64,000 bases of DNA from CAWDLX01 sp963753485. Lineage in GTDB: Bacteria > Actinomycetota > Actinomycetes > Mycobacteriales > Micromonosporaceae. This document shows, piece after piece, positions 6,961 to 15,063 of the stretch. The DNA lies in the NCBI GenBank assembly GCA_963753485.1, contig CAVWCL010000010.1, positions 1 to 64,000 of the forward strand. Direction: 5' to 3'. Numbering within the stretch: the stretch's first letter is position 1; each line of letters opens with the position of its first letter. Under the pieces are notes generated by a model. It was given only the letters and a program-made list of their open reading frames with translations. It was not told where the DNA came from and ran no database searches. Both the position numbers and the translations under genes were made by a program.

Positions 6961-7184
6961 CCCGCCCAACCGACCGCGTACCCGTCCCCGACGGCTACCG
7001 TGATCTCGCCAGCGCCATTCTCGCCAAGCTGCCCGAGGCCACCCGCCGCGACCAGATGGCCTTCGCCTACGGCTACGTCGTCGCGTTCGAGGCCATGGCG
7101 TCGGTGTTGCCGTCACGCCGGCTCATCCACCACCGCTTCCTCGCCCTCGCGCTGATCGAACTGAGCGCCGAGGAGCCGCGGTGA
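6957..7184 (+). CDS. Small hypothetical AICE protein
   Basis: A 75-residue, mainly helical protein with no Cys, no membrane segment and no motif I recognise. GGAGG lies 10 bases before the ATG, and both ends overlap neighbours (ATGA, GTGA), so it is likely translated with them. It may be a small spread or maintenance factor by position only. Confidence 0.5.
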   Translation: MTRPTDRVPVPDGYRDLASAILAKLPEATRRDQMAFAYGYVVAFEAMASVLPSRRLIHHRFLALALIELSAEEPR

Positions 7185-7720
7185 ACGGTCGAACCCTGCG
7201 CCGCGTCCGCTGGGCGGTCCGCGCCACGCTGACGTTCGGCGTCGCGGCCTCGGTAGCGGCGAACATCCTGCACGCCGACCCCAACCCGGTATCGCAGACC
7301 ATCGCAGCCTGGCCCCCGCTGGCACTACTGCTCACCGTCGAGCTGGTCTCCCGGGTCCCCGTACATCGGCGCTCCCTCGCCTACGTCCGCGTCTTGGCAA
7401 CCATGGTCATCTCCGGCATCGCGGCGTGGGTGTCGTACTGGCACATGGCCGGCGTCGCCGACCGCTACGGCGAGACCGGTGCCTCGCCGTACCTGCTCCC
7501 GGTATCGGTCGACGGTCTTATCGTCGTCGCCTCCATCTCCCTCGTCGAACTCGCCGGCCGCATCCGCACCGACGAGTCAACCGGGGACAGCCTTCAGGCC
7601 GTCGCTGCCCTCGCCACACCCGCCGCCGACGGCCTGGTCCTCAACGCCGAACCGGCCCGCCCGGCCTGGCCAACCGCCCCGCCCCGCACCCTGCCACTGA
7701 TCGGAGAGCTCACCCGATGA
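7181..7720 (+). CDS. DUF2637-like membrane protein (SpdA-like)
   Basis: A 179-residue protein with about four hydrophobic segments: residues 15-30, 45-60, 66-88 and 102-122. The WVSYWHMAGVADRYGE and PVSVDGLIVVASISLVELAG stretches are typical of DUF2637 proteins on actinomycete conjugative elements. Spd proteins help spread incoming DNA between compartments of the recipient mycelium (family knowledge). The C-terminus is cytoplasmic and Ala/Pro-rich. It starts with a GTG overlapping the previous stop and ends in an ATGA overlap with the rep gene. Confidence 0.7.
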   Translation: MNGRTLRRVRWAVRATLTFGVAASVAANILHADPNPVSQTIAAWPPLALLLTVELVSRVPVHRRSLAYVRVLATMVISGIAAWVSYWHMAGVADRYGETGASPYLLPVSVDGLIVVASISLVELAGRIRTDESTGDSLQAVAALATPAADGLVLNAEPARPAWPTAPPRTLPLIGELTR

Positions 7721-9441
7721 CCACCACCCCTCTCGCACCATCCACAGCGGACGCTCACCGGCCCGGCTCCCGCGCCGCGCGCATGAGCCACCCGCTGGCC
7801 CTCCAGGCGCTCAAACAGGTCGCTGCTCAGCACGGGGTGTGCGTCCGTCCCGTCGCGATGCGGCGCACCGACCTCGCCACCGGCCGCAACGACATCATCG
7901 ACCTGCCCTGCGGCTCCACCCGCGAATCGAAGTGCCCCGGATGCGCGAAGCGCGCCAAGCGACTGCGCCAGCAGCAGTGCCGCGAAGGCTGGCACCGCGA
8001 CGACGAACCCCTCCACGCACCCAAGGCCGACCACGACCAGGTTGGACTGATCCTGCTCCGGGCCGACTTCGAATACGCCCGCGCCGACTGTCTTTCCCGG
8101 GGAGAGTGGCACCACGTCGCCGACCTCGACGACGCCATCGTCGACGTCGAGGCACTCATCGCCGCGTCCGGACTACGCGGACGCACCACGCCCGAGGCCG
8201 GCCAGAAGGCACGGCGCGCCCGGTCCACGCGACGGCGCCAGGACGCACCCAATCTCCCCCGCCGCAAGGTGGTCGCCCGCACCATCGGGCGCACCTTCAG
8301 TGGCAACGGCGGGAAGGTGTTCCGGCCGTCAACGTTCCTGACGCTCACGCTGGACAGCTACGGCCGGGTGCGCGGCGACGGCTCGCCCGTGCACCCCGAC
8401 AGCTACGACTACCGGCGGGCCGCCTGGGACGCTGTGCACTTCGCCGCCCTGCTGGACCGGTTCTGGCAGAACATGCGCCGCGCCGACGGCTGGAACATCC
8501 AGTACTTCGGCAGTGTCGAACCACAACGCCGACTCGCCCCCCACGCCCACTTCGCCGCCCGAGGCTCGTTCCCACGGGCGCTGGTCAGGCAGGTCGCGGC
8601 GGCCACCTACCACCAGGTGTGGTGGCCCTCCACCAGCACGGTCAGCTACCCCGACCACGAACCCCAGCCCATCTGGGACGAGGAGACCGGCGGCTACGTG
8701 GACCCCACGACCGGGGTTCCGCTCCCGACGTGGGATGAGGCGCTCGACCAGCTCGACACCGCCCCCGACGCCCACCCCGAACACGTCGTGCGCTTCGGCG
8801 TGCAGATCGACGTCACGGGCGTCCTCGGCGGCACCCCCGAGGCCGACAAGATGATCGGCTACCTCACCAAGTACCTCACCAAGTCCGTCAGCGAGTGCCA
8901 CACGCCGGAGACCGTCACGGCCGAGGCCCACCAGCGCCGGCTGTGGGAAGAGCTGCGGATCACCCCCTGCTCCGAGCGGTGCGCGAACTGGCTGCGCTAC
9001 GGCATCCAGCCCAGCAACGCGCGAGACAAGATGCGGGCGGGGTACTGCAGGGCCCGGGTGCACCAGCTCGACACGCTGGGCATCGGCGGCCGCCGCGTCC
9101 TCGTCTCCCGCCAGTGGTCGGGCAAGACCCTCGCCGACCACCGCTGGGACCAGGCCGCCTGGGTCCGCAAGATCCTCGCAGTGTCGCTGGACCACGAGGA
9201 CGAGGGCCAGGCCGACGCCGTCGAAGCACCGGCACCGATTGCCTGGGAACGCGCCGCACCCGACGAACCCGGCGTAGGCGACCTGTCCCGCCGGCTCCTG
9301 CGAGCCATCTCCACCCGCATCCAACACCGAGCCGCCATCGCCGCAGCCCGAGCCGCACACCCACCCGGCGATGTTTCGGCAACGGCACCCGACCACGACG
9401 AGACGACGGCGGGGGTGAGACCACAGTGGACAAGCTGCTGA
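7717..9441 (+). CDS. repSA: RepSA-type rolling-circle replication initiator
   Basis: The 574-residue protein has the layout of pSAM2 RepSA. An N-terminal Cys cluster (CGSTRESKCPGCAKRAKR) is followed at about residue 273 by the metal-binding LAPHAHFAARG (HUH motif). At about 381 comes DKMIGYLTKYLTKS, the Tyr/Lys motif of rolling-circle initiators. It nicks the origin and allows the excised element to replicate. The ATG at 7717 overlaps the preceding stop. Its end overlaps the xis start by 16 bases. The double-strand origin was not identified; in pSAM2 it lies in or near this gene. Confidence 0.85.
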   Translation: MTTTPLAPSTADAHRPGSRAARMSHPLALQALKQVAAQHGVCVRPVAMRRTDLATGRNDIIDLPCGSTRESKCPGCAKRAKRLRQQQCREGWHRDDEPLHAPKADHDQVGLILLRADFEYARADCLSRGEWHHVADLDDAIVDVEALIAASGLRGRTTPEAGQKARRARSTRRRQDAPNLPRRKVVARTIGRTFSGNGGKVFRPSTFLTLTLDSYGRVRGDGSPVHPDSYDYRRAAWDAVHFAALLDRFWQNMRRADGWNIQYFGSVEPQRRLAPHAHFAARGSFPRALVRQVAAATYHQVWWPSTSTVSYPDHEPQPIWDEETGGYVDPTTGVPLPTWDEALDQLDTAPDAHPEHVVRFGVQIDVTGVLGGTPEADKMIGYLTKYLTKSVSECHTPETVTAEAHQRRLWEELRITPCSERCANWLRYGIQPSNARDKMRAGYCRARVHQLDTLGIGGRRVLVSRQWSGKTLADHRWDQAAWVRKILAVSLDHEDEGQADAVEAPAPIAWERAAPDEPGVGDLSRRLLRAISTRIQHRAAIAAARAAHPPGDVSATAPDHDETTAGVRPQWTSC

Positions 9442-9632
9442 CCGTGGAGGAGGTAGCCGAACTGCTCAACACGTCGGTGCGATTCGCGCGGCGCCTCGTT
9501 GAAGAACGGCGCCTGCCGTTTCACAAGCTCGGTCGCCACGTGCGGGTGGCCGAATCGGACGTGGTCGCGTTCTTGGCGGCGTCTCGCGTCTGCGGAGCGC
9601 TCGTCCAGGACGACCAGGGGAGGGCGGCGTAG
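9426..9632 (+). CDS. xis: Excisionase (Xis), MerR/excisionase-type HTH
   Basis: A 68-residue protein with the winged-helix excisionase pattern TVEEVAELLNTSVRFARRLV followed by LPFHKLGRHVRVAESDVVAF. It starts at GTG inside the end of repSA and its stop overlaps the GTG of int, so rep, xis and int form one translation unit. Xis bends att DNA and tilts Int towards excision. The start was chosen to keep the full first helix. Confidence 0.85.
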   Translation: MDKLLTVEEVAELLNTSVRFARRLVEERRLPFHKLGRHVRVAESDVVAFLAASRVCGALVQDDQGRAA

Positions 9633-10819
9633 TGGCAACCAGCAGGCGGCATTTCGGCCGCGTCCGCAAGCTGCCGTCGGGTCGATACCAGGCGCGGTAC
9701 CCCGGTCCCGACGGTGTCTTGCGCCCAGCTCAGGACACCTTCGAGCGCAAGCGAGATGCCGAGCTGTGGCTCTCGGCGAAGCAGGCGGAGGTCGCGCGGG
9801 GCGAGTGGCTCAACCCTGAGGCCGGCCGGGTGACGCTTCGTGCGTACGCCGAGTCCTGGGTGCGGGAGCGTCCTCGGCTTCGGCCCAGGACCGTCGTCCT
9901 GTATGAGGGCCTGGTCAAGCTGCACCTCGCGCCCGGCCTGGGAGAGCTGAGCGTCTCGGCGGTCACTGCTCCCCGCGTCCGGCAGTGGCGTCGAGGTCTT
10001 CTCGACCAGGGCGTCGGACCGGTGACCGTCGCAAAGGCGTACCGGCTGCTGCGGGCGATCCTGAACACGGCGGTGTCAGATCGGCTGCTCGCGCACAATC
10101 CGTGCCAGATCCCGGGTGCCGGCCAGGAGAAGAGTCCCGAGCGGCCGATCGCGACGATGGACCAGGTCTTCGTGATCGCGGCCAACGTGCCAGCTCGAAG
10201 TCGGCTCCTGGTGCTGCTGGGCTGCTTCAACAGTCTGCGGTGGGGCGAGCTGGCGGCACTCGCGCGCCGACACGTGAACGTGGTTACCGGGACGATCGTG
10301 GTCGAGCGGGCTGTGGTGGAGCTGCCCGATGGGTCGCTCGTATTCGGTCCGCCCAAGTCGAACGCAGGCACTCGTGTCGTCACGGTTCCTCCGGCGATCA
10401 TGCCGGAACTGGTTGCCCATCTGCGGGAGTTCACCCAGCCGGAGCCGGACTCGTTGCTTTTCGCCGGCCCGCGGGGTGGTCCGTTGCGACGGTCGAACTT
10501 TCAAGACCACTGGGTGAAGGCGACGAGGGCGGCCGGCGTGGTTGGGCTGCACTTCCACGATCTTCGGCACACGGGCAACACGTGGGCGGCCGAGACGGGC
10601 GCGACCCTCCGCGATCTCATGGACCGGATGGGGCATGCCACGACCCGCGCCGCGCTGATCTATTTGCACAAGTCGGCCGGCCGGGATCGGGCGATCGCCG
10701 ACGCCCTCAGCAAGATGATCGAGGACGCACGCCGCGACGGCGACCAGGCCGACGTTGACGACTCCGACGACGACGACGAACCGGACGAAGGCTCGGCTGG
10801 CGTGCGGGTGCCCGCGTGA
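9632..10819 (+). CDS. int: Tyrosine site-specific integrase
   Basis: A 395-residue tyrosine recombinase. The N-terminal arm-binding part (SGRYQARYPGPDG) and SAM-like core-binding domain (about 68-155) precede the catalytic domain. Active-site residues are Arg in SLRWGEL (about 202), His and Arg in HDLRHT (about 309-312), His in MGHATT and Tyr in LIYLH (about 344). A very acidic tail, including DDSDDDDEPDEG, follows. It integrates the element at the tRNA-Gly 3' end located 95 bases downstream. The GTG start overlaps the xis stop. Confidence 0.92.
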   Translation: MATSRRHFGRVRKLPSGRYQARYPGPDGVLRPAQDTFERKRDAELWLSAKQAEVARGEWLNPEAGRVTLRAYAESWVRERPRLRPRTVVLYEGLVKLHLAPGLGELSVSAVTAPRVRQWRRGLLDQGVGPVTVAKAYRLLRAILNTAVSDRLLAHNPCQIPGAGQEKSPERPIATMDQVFVIAANVPARSRLLVLLGCFNSLRWGELAALARRHVNVVTGTIVVERAVVELPDGSLVFGPPKSNAGTRVVTVPPAIMPELVAHLREFTQPEPDSLLFAGPRGGPLRRSNFQDHWVKATRAAGVVGLHFHDLRHTGNTWAAETGATLRDLMDRMGHATTRAALIYLHKSAGRDRAIADALSKMIEDARRDGDQADVDDSDDDDEPDEGSAGVRVPA

Positions 10820-10872
10820 GTTGAGGGGCACGTAGGGGGCACGCGAAGATCACAGAGGCCAGCAACAAGAAG

Positions 10873-10906
10873 GCCCAGGACCGGCGACACTGGCCGCGAC
10901 CTGGGC
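10873..10906 (-). terminator. Terminator downstream of tRNA-Gly
   Basis: GCCCAGG (10873-10879) pairs with CCTGGGC (10900-10906) around a GC-rich loop, directly after the 3' end of the minus-strand tRNA. On the minus strand the stem follows GAACGAAA. Because it lies on the element side of the junction, transcription of the tRNA ends within DNA brought in by the AICE, or in a shared att flank. Confidence 0.55.
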
Positions 10907-10914
10907 TTTCGTTC

Positions 10915-10988
10915 TGGAGCGGGTGACGGGAATCGAACCCGCACTGTCAGCTTGGGAAGCTGATGTTCTGCCATTGAACTACACCCGC
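10915..10988 (-). tRNA. tRNA-Gly, anticodon CCC
   Basis: The minus strand folds as a 74-base tRNA. GCGGGTG pairs with CACCCGC as acceptor stem. The anticodon stem TCAGC/GCTGA holds the loop TTCCCAA, giving anticodon CCC for GGG codons. The T loop reads GGTTCGATTCC, the discriminator is T and CCA is encoded (10915-10917). A likely -10 box, TACAGT, is at 10999-11004 on the minus strand. The 3' half faces the integrase gene and is the presumed AICE attachment site, kept intact after insertion. Confidence 0.95.
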
Positions 10989-11046
10989 GAGCCGGTTCAC
11001 TGTACCCAATCGTCGCCGGCCGCGCAGGCACCGGCCGGTCGGCTGT

Positions 11047-11532
11047 TCAGAGGTTGAACAAATCGAAGCGAGGGCCGTGGGCGTGCCATACGCGGTGGTC
11101 GGCCTCGAACAGCGAGCCGTCGCGGTGGGTCACCATGGCCACCTCGATCTCGAGCTCGAAGAGCCGCCAGCCATCGGTTGGCGCCGCTTGGTGGGCTGCG
11201 GCCACCCGGTCGCGTCGGTCGGGCTCGGTTACTGGACGGGCCCGACCGGCAAGGTAGGCCTCGTCGTTCGTCTGCTCCCCCGGGTAGGAGTGCAGCGCGT
11301 ACCGGCCGTCGCGCTCGAGGTCGCGTCGCTTGGGCGACGGGATGACGAAGCAGAACAGGCCGCCCTCCATGATCACGGGGGAGACCGGGTGCACCCGGGG
11401 ACCGCCGTCCCGGCGTACCGTGGCGAGGTAGCCGAACCCGCGCCCGTACTGCTCCATGAGCGAGCGCAGGTCGGACGCGAGTGCGGGCGCGGCGCCGGTG
11501 AAGTCCGCCCAGGACGACCAGTTCGAACTCAT
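11047..11532 (-). CDS. Pyridoxamine 5'-phosphate oxidase-like flavin/F420-binding protein
   Basis: A 161-residue split-barrel protein. RGFGYLATVRRDGGPRVHPV, then EGGLFCFVIPSPKRRDLERD, fit the pyridoxamine phosphate oxidase-like fold that binds FMN or F420. The ATG at 11532 was chosen because the longer frame would run across the divergent promoter of the aminotransferase gene. First chromosomal gene beyond the tRNA. Substrate not predictable; many such actinomycete proteins are F420-dependent reductases or heme-utilisation-like proteins. Confidence 0.7.
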   Translation of the reverse strand: MSSNWSSWADFTGAAPALASDLRSLMEQYGRGFGYLATVRRDGGPRVHPVSPVIMEGGLFCFVIPSPKRRDLERDGRYALHSYPGEQTNDEAYLAGRARPVTEPDRRDRVAAAHQAAPTDGWRLFELEIEVAMVTHRDGSLFEADHRVWHAHGPRFDLFNL

Positions 11533-11667
11533 GTCCGACAGGCTATCGAACGAGCGTTCTAGATCGGAAGCCCGATCGTCGTCCGATGTGTGCGGCCACC
11601 CGGTCGACCGCATCGTCCGATGTGTCCCGCCGTCGCGGTTGCCGTTCGGCCCGTACGCTACGTAGTC

Positions 11668-12765
11668 ATGACGGCAGTTCAACCCATCTCGTTCGCCCGT
11701 GGCGCCCCCTCGTTGGACATCATCGACGTGGCCGGCCTACGCCGCGCCGTGCTGCGCGGCTTCGACGTGGACGCGGCCGCGATGACCGGGTACGGGCCGG
11801 CGACCGGCTATGGACCGTTGCGCCAGTGGATTGCCGAGCGTAAGGGCGTAGGCAGCGAGCAGGTGCTGGTCACCAACGGCTCGATGCAGGCCGACGCCTT
11901 CCTCTTCGAGCACCTGGTACGGGCGGGCGACGACGTCGTCGTGGAGAAGCCGACCTACGACCGCACACTGCTGAGCCTCACCACGATGGGCGCCAAGGTG
12001 CACCAGGTCACGCTTGACCACGATGGCGTCGACGTTGAGGAGCTGCGGCGGCTGCTCGAATCCGGGGTACGCCCGAACCTGGCGCACATCATTCCGAACT
12101 TCCAGAACCCCGCCGGCGTCACGCTGAGCCTGCCGCGCCGGCGTGAGCTTCTCGCGCTGGCCCGGCAGTACCACTTCACCGTCTTCGAGGACGACCCATA
12201 CGTCGATATCCGCTTCCGTGGCGACAGCCTGCCATCCATACTCAGCCTCGACGACCCGGAGCAGCCGGTCGTGGTAGCGGCCGGGTCTTTCACCAAGACC
12301 GTGTGCCCGGGCGTCCGGGTGGGATACCTGCTAGGTCCACAAGAGACAATCGAGGCGATCGGGCGCCGGGCCTTGAACACCTATATCTCGCCGAACATGG
12401 TCTCCGAGGTCGCCGTGCACCAGTTCTGCGTCAGCGGCGACATCGACAGGTCGATCGTCGCGGTCCGGGCCGCGCTGGCTGAGCGGGCGAGTCTGCTGGC
12501 CGCCGCCCTGCGCCGCGAGATCCCGGGGTGCCGGTTCGTTGAGCCCGATGGCGGCTACTTCCTGTGGGTGGACCTTCCGGGCGGGATCGATGTCGCCCGG
12601 TTGGCGCCGGCGGCCGAGGCCCGCGGCGTCCTTGTGGTCAAGGGAACTGACTTCCTCCTCGACGGGGGCACCAGCTCCCTGCGGCTCGCTTACTCTGGCG
12701 TCACCCCGGCCCTGGTCGACGAGGGGGTCCGCCGGCTCGCGGCCGCCATCGATGATCTCTCGTAG
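11668..12765 (+). CDS. PLP-dependent class I aminotransferase
   Basis: A 365-residue fold-type I aminotransferase similar to 2-aminoadipate aminotransferases and the catalytic half of MocR regulators, but without an HTH. PNFQNPAGVTLS carries the Asn that contacts PLP. The PLP-binding Lys is in GSFTKTVCPGVRVGY at about residue 208. LRLAYSGV near the end includes the substrate-carboxylate Arg. TACGCT at 11654-11659 is a likely -10 box only eight bases from the ATG, so the mRNA is probably leaderless. Substrate unknown. Confidence 0.85.
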   Translation: MTAVQPISFARGAPSLDIIDVAGLRRAVLRGFDVDAAAMTGYGPATGYGPLRQWIAERKGVGSEQVLVTNGSMQADAFLFEHLVRAGDDVVVEKPTYDRTLLSLTTMGAKVHQVTLDHDGVDVEELRRLLESGVRPNLAHIIPNFQNPAGVTLSLPRRRELLALARQYHFTVFEDDPYVDIRFRGDSLPSILSLDDPEQPVVVAAGSFTKTVCPGVRVGYLLGPQETIEAIGRRALNTYISPNMVSEVAVHQFCVSGDIDRSIVAVRAALAERASLLAAALRREIPGCRFVEPDGGYFLWVDLPGGIDVARLAPAAEARGVLVVKGTDFLLDGGTSSLRLAYSGVTPALVDEGVRRLAAAIDDLS

Positions 12766-12988
12766 TTTCGGGTCGCAAGCTGGCTGAGATCGCCTCGATG
12801 CCCGATCGTCTACCCCAAAACTGTCGGGTTCCTGACAGAAGGCCCTCGGCTGACCCTCCGGCTCTTCCGTCCGAAGGCGAACTCTGGTCACATTACGGCC
12901 AAGGTTCCGGTCGGGCACACCGGTGATGCGAGTTGCGTCCAAGGGCGGCCCGACCGCTTTCCGTCATCGTCACCCCCGCCCCCACTGG

Positions 12989-13054
12989 GCACCGGGTGAG
13001 CCGGCCGCTCCACCCCACCCCCCGCTGTGGCCGGCTCACCCGGTGCCTCTTTTT
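12989..13054 (+). terminator. Strong Rho-independent terminator
   Basis: GCACCGGGTGAGCCGGCC (12989-13006) is perfectly complementary to 13029-13046, an 18-bp stem with a C-rich 22-base loop. CTCTTTTT follows at 13047-13054. It would end plus-strand transcription from the aminotransferase gene or from an unannotated RNA between 12,766 and 12,988. Confidence 0.85.
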
Positions 13055-13106
13055 CGGCCCCTACCGGGTGGCCCGCTGATCTGCCGGTAGCGACGTGCCC
13101 GTACCG

Positions 13107-13144
13107 GACCGGACGGTGCCCACCCGACCGGACGGTGCCCACCC
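13107..13144. repeat. Perfect tandem 19-bp repeat upstream of corA
   Basis: The unit GACCGGACGGTGCCCACCC occurs twice back to back, at 13107-13125 and 13126-13144, about 47 bases before the corA start. It could be a paired binding site for a regulator or a replication slippage product. Confidence 0.7.
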
Positions 13145-13190
13145 ACGTGCCGGGTGACAATCAACGGCAGACACGCGAGGGGAGGCTTGG

Positions 13191-14321
13191 ATGGCGGAGC
13201 ACACCAGTACCAGCGGCACCAGCGGACTCGGGCGGGCGATCGCGGCTCCCGTGCGCGCCGTCACCAGGATCTTCGCGGCCGCGAGCGGCACCGTGGCCGG
13301 TCCGGCGTCGGCCCGGTCCGGCGACGCCGTGGTCGACTGCGGCCTCTATGTCGACGGACGGCGTCAGGACGGCCCGTGGGGCGACTACGCCAAGGCGCTT
13401 GCATCCGCTCGCCAGCGGTCCGCCGGGTTCGTCTGGCTCGGGTTGCACGAACCCGGTCCGGCCGACCTCGAGGACATCGCCCGGGTCTTCGACCTGGACG
13501 AGTTCGCGGTCGAGGACGCGGTCCAGGGTGGCCAGCGCGCCAAGATCGAGCAGTACGGCGAGATGACCTTCCTCGTGGTCCGCACCACCCGGTACCTGGA
13601 GCACCGCGAGCTCACCGAGACCAGCGAGATCGTGGAGACCGGCGATCTCATGCTGTTCATCGGGCGTAACTACGTGATCACTGTGCGGCACGGCGATCTC
13701 AACGCGCTCGGCGGCATCCGGGCCGAGCTGGAGGGCAATCCCGACCTGCTCAGTGTCGGCCCATGGGCCGTCGTCTATGCGATCCTCGACCGGGTGGTCG
13801 ACTCATACCTCGAGGTGGCCGACCGGGTCGAGGTCGACATCGACTCCGTCGAGACCAACGTCTTCTCCCGGCATGTACACGGTCGCATCGCCCGTGTCTA
13901 CCAACTCAAGCGGGAGCTGGTCGAGTTCAAGCGGGCCGTCATGCCGCTGCAGCGGCCGCTCACAGCCATGGTCGACGGGCGGCTGGGAGCCATGCCGGCC
14001 GAGGTGATGCGCAACTTCCGCGACGTCAACGACCACCTCGCCCGCACGGTCGAGCAGGTGGTCTCCTACGACGATCTGCTCAACTCGATCCTGCAGGCCC
14101 GGCTGGCTCAGGTCACGGTGGACCAGAACAACGACATGCGCAAGATCGCGGCGTGGGCGGCGATCGCCGCCATGCAGACCGCGATCGCCGGCGTCTACGG
14201 GATGAACTTCGCGAACATGCCGGAACTACGCTGGCGGTACGGCTATCCGCTGGTACTCCTGATCATGTTCGGCTCGGCGGTGGCGCTGTACCGGCTCTTC
14301 CGCCGATCCGGCTGGCTGTAG
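13191..14321 (+). CDS. corA: CorA-family magnesium/divalent cation transporter
   Basis: A 376-residue CorA-type channel. A large N-terminal cytoplasmic domain ends in long helices (about 200-320). Two C-terminal membrane segments follow, with the signature YGMNF at about residues 335-339 between them and a basic tail (RLFRRSGW). CorA pentamers admit Mg2+. GGGGAGG lies before the ATG. It is monocistronic: a strong terminator lies upstream and a 64-bp palindrome 28 bases downstream. The first 45 residues are a Ser/Thr/Gly-rich extension. Confidence 0.9.
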   Translation: MAEHTSTSGTSGLGRAIAAPVRAVTRIFAAASGTVAGPASARSGDAVVDCGLYVDGRRQDGPWGDYAKALASARQRSAGFVWLGLHEPGPADLEDIARVFDLDEFAVEDAVQGGQRAKIEQYGEMTFLVVRTTRYLEHRELTETSEIVETGDLMLFIGRNYVITVRHGDLNALGGIRAELEGNPDLLSVGPWAVVYAILDRVVDSYLEVADRVEVDIDSVETNVFSRHVHGRIARVYQLKRELVEFKRAVMPLQRPLTAMVDGRLGAMPAEVMRNFRDVNDHLARTVEQVVSYDDLLNSILQARLAQVTVDQNNDMRKIAAWAAIAAMQTAIAGVYGMNFANMPELRWRYGYPLVLLIMFGSAVALYRLFRRSGWL

Positions 14322-14349
14322 CTCCCCGAGCCGCGGCCCACCCCATCCC

Positions 14350-14413
14350 CGTCGATCTAGGGCTTAAGCACATGATTAGAGATCAAACCACGTGCATACG
14401 CCCTAGATCGACG
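14350..14413. repeat. 64-bp palindromic repeat, copy 1
   Basis: CGTCGATCTAGGGC at 14350-14363 is exactly complementary to 14400-14413. An inner imperfect stem pairs GCACATG with CACGTGC. A second copy of the same length lies at 24646-24709 and differs at only five positions. This copy sits between the convergent corA gene and the 14,423 gene and could serve as a two-way terminator. It is AT-richer than its surroundings. Confidence 0.85.
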
Positions 14414-14422
14414 TAAATAAGG

Positions 14423-14893
14423 CTAGGGGGTGTCCTTCTCGACGCGGTCGGCGCCGTGCTTCGCGGAAGCGGCCCGGGCGTTGCCGTCCATGGCGTACCC
14501 GGTGTCCTCGATCGCGGTCGTGGGTTCGTACTCCTCCCACTCCGCCGCGACCCGGCGCCGGCGTACCACGACCGCGCCGGCGGCGCCCACGGCCGCGCCG
14601 GCCGCCAGCAGGCCGACGAGCACCGGCCAGTGCCTCTTGTTCGACACGTCGTTCCCCTTGCGCGCGTGCGCGGCGCCCTGCCGCATCTGCTCGTACAACG
14701 GCGAGAAGTTGTTCTTCGTCGTGGTCCAGCCGCGGTTGGCGACATTGCGCGCGCGGTCGTAGGGCGGCGTGAGCCGCTCGGCGGCTCCGCCGGCGGCATG
14801 CGCGGCGGCCATGCGAAGGTGACCGTAGCTCTCAGTCAGCTCGTCGAGGGCCTGCTGCCTGTGCGTCCGCGCCGACTTGCCGAGACCAAACAC
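14423..14893 (-). CDS. Hypothetical single-span membrane protein
   Basis: A 156-residue protein with a helical N-terminal half containing KSARTHRQQALDELTESYGH, one membrane segment (PVLVGLLAAGAAVGAAGAVVV) at about residues 92-112, a basic stop (RRRR) and an acidic C-terminal tail. The GTG at 14893 was chosen because GGAGGTGA lies four bases before it; the open frame extends to 14971 without a better site. Similar proteins are common in actinomycetes without known function. A DUF948/YtxH-like stress membrane protein is one possibility. Confidence 0.65.
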   Translation of the reverse strand: MFGLGKSARTHRQQALDELTESYGHLRMAAAHAAGGAAERLTPPYDRARNVANRGWTTTKNNFSPLYEQMRQGAAHARKGNDVSNKRHWPVLVGLLAAGAAVGAAGAVVVRRRRVAAEWEEYEPTTAIEDTGYAMDGNARAASAKHGADRVEKDTP

Positions 14894-15063
14894 CAGTTCA
14901 CCTCCAGGTCGAGACGGCCAGGTCTGGGCCGCTATACCCCAATCCTGGACCTTCCGGCGTCGCCGCGTCACCGGAATGAGCCAATGGCAGGATTGACCAC
15001 CAACGCACCATGCGCGGAGGTCCGCGCCAACACCCGGCCCAGCATCGAGACAGAGGAGTCATC

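Larger units (their letters stand above)
1..10960. mobile_element. Actinomycete integrative and conjugative element (AICE), integrase-proximal part, left end outside window
   Basis: A pSAM2-like gene order is seen: GntR-type repressor, Pra-like activator, FtsK-type translocase, DUF2637 membrane protein, RepSA-type initiator, Xis and tyrosine integrase. The integrase ends about 95 bases from the CCA end of a tRNA-Gly gene, the usual AICE arrangement. The right junction should overlap the 3' part of that tRNA, so the right limit given is approximate. I found no second copy of the tRNA 3' end near the left edge, so the other junction lies outside. The first 1.1 kb looks less GC-rich than the rest and carries a toxin-antitoxin remnant, assigned to the element only by position. 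Confidence 0.85.
12766..13190. other. Long intergenic region before corA
   Basis: No protein-coding frame is convincing. It holds a very strong terminator (12989-13054) more than 200 bases beyond the upstream stop, C-rich runs at about 12972-12984 and 13011-13022, and a perfect tandem 19-bp repeat (13107-13144). The long gap before the terminator leaves room for a small RNA or a long 3' UTR. The ribosome site of corA (GGGGAGG) is at about 13180. Confidence 0.5.

Noticed and set aside
11047..11682. A longer start for the PNPOx-like protein at 11682
   Set aside because: It would place coding sequence across the aminotransferase promoter and adds a low-complexity leader; the ATG at 11532 begins just before the conserved fold.
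10834..13054. CRISPR-like spacing of hairpins and repeats
   Set aside because: The inverted repeats are single terminators and the 19-bp unit occurs only twice with no spacer; no cas gene is present in the window.
13060..13190. A Mg2+-sensing riboswitch upstream of corA
   Set aside because: The leader is short and shows only the 19-bp tandem repeat; no M-box or ykoK-like architecture could be seen.
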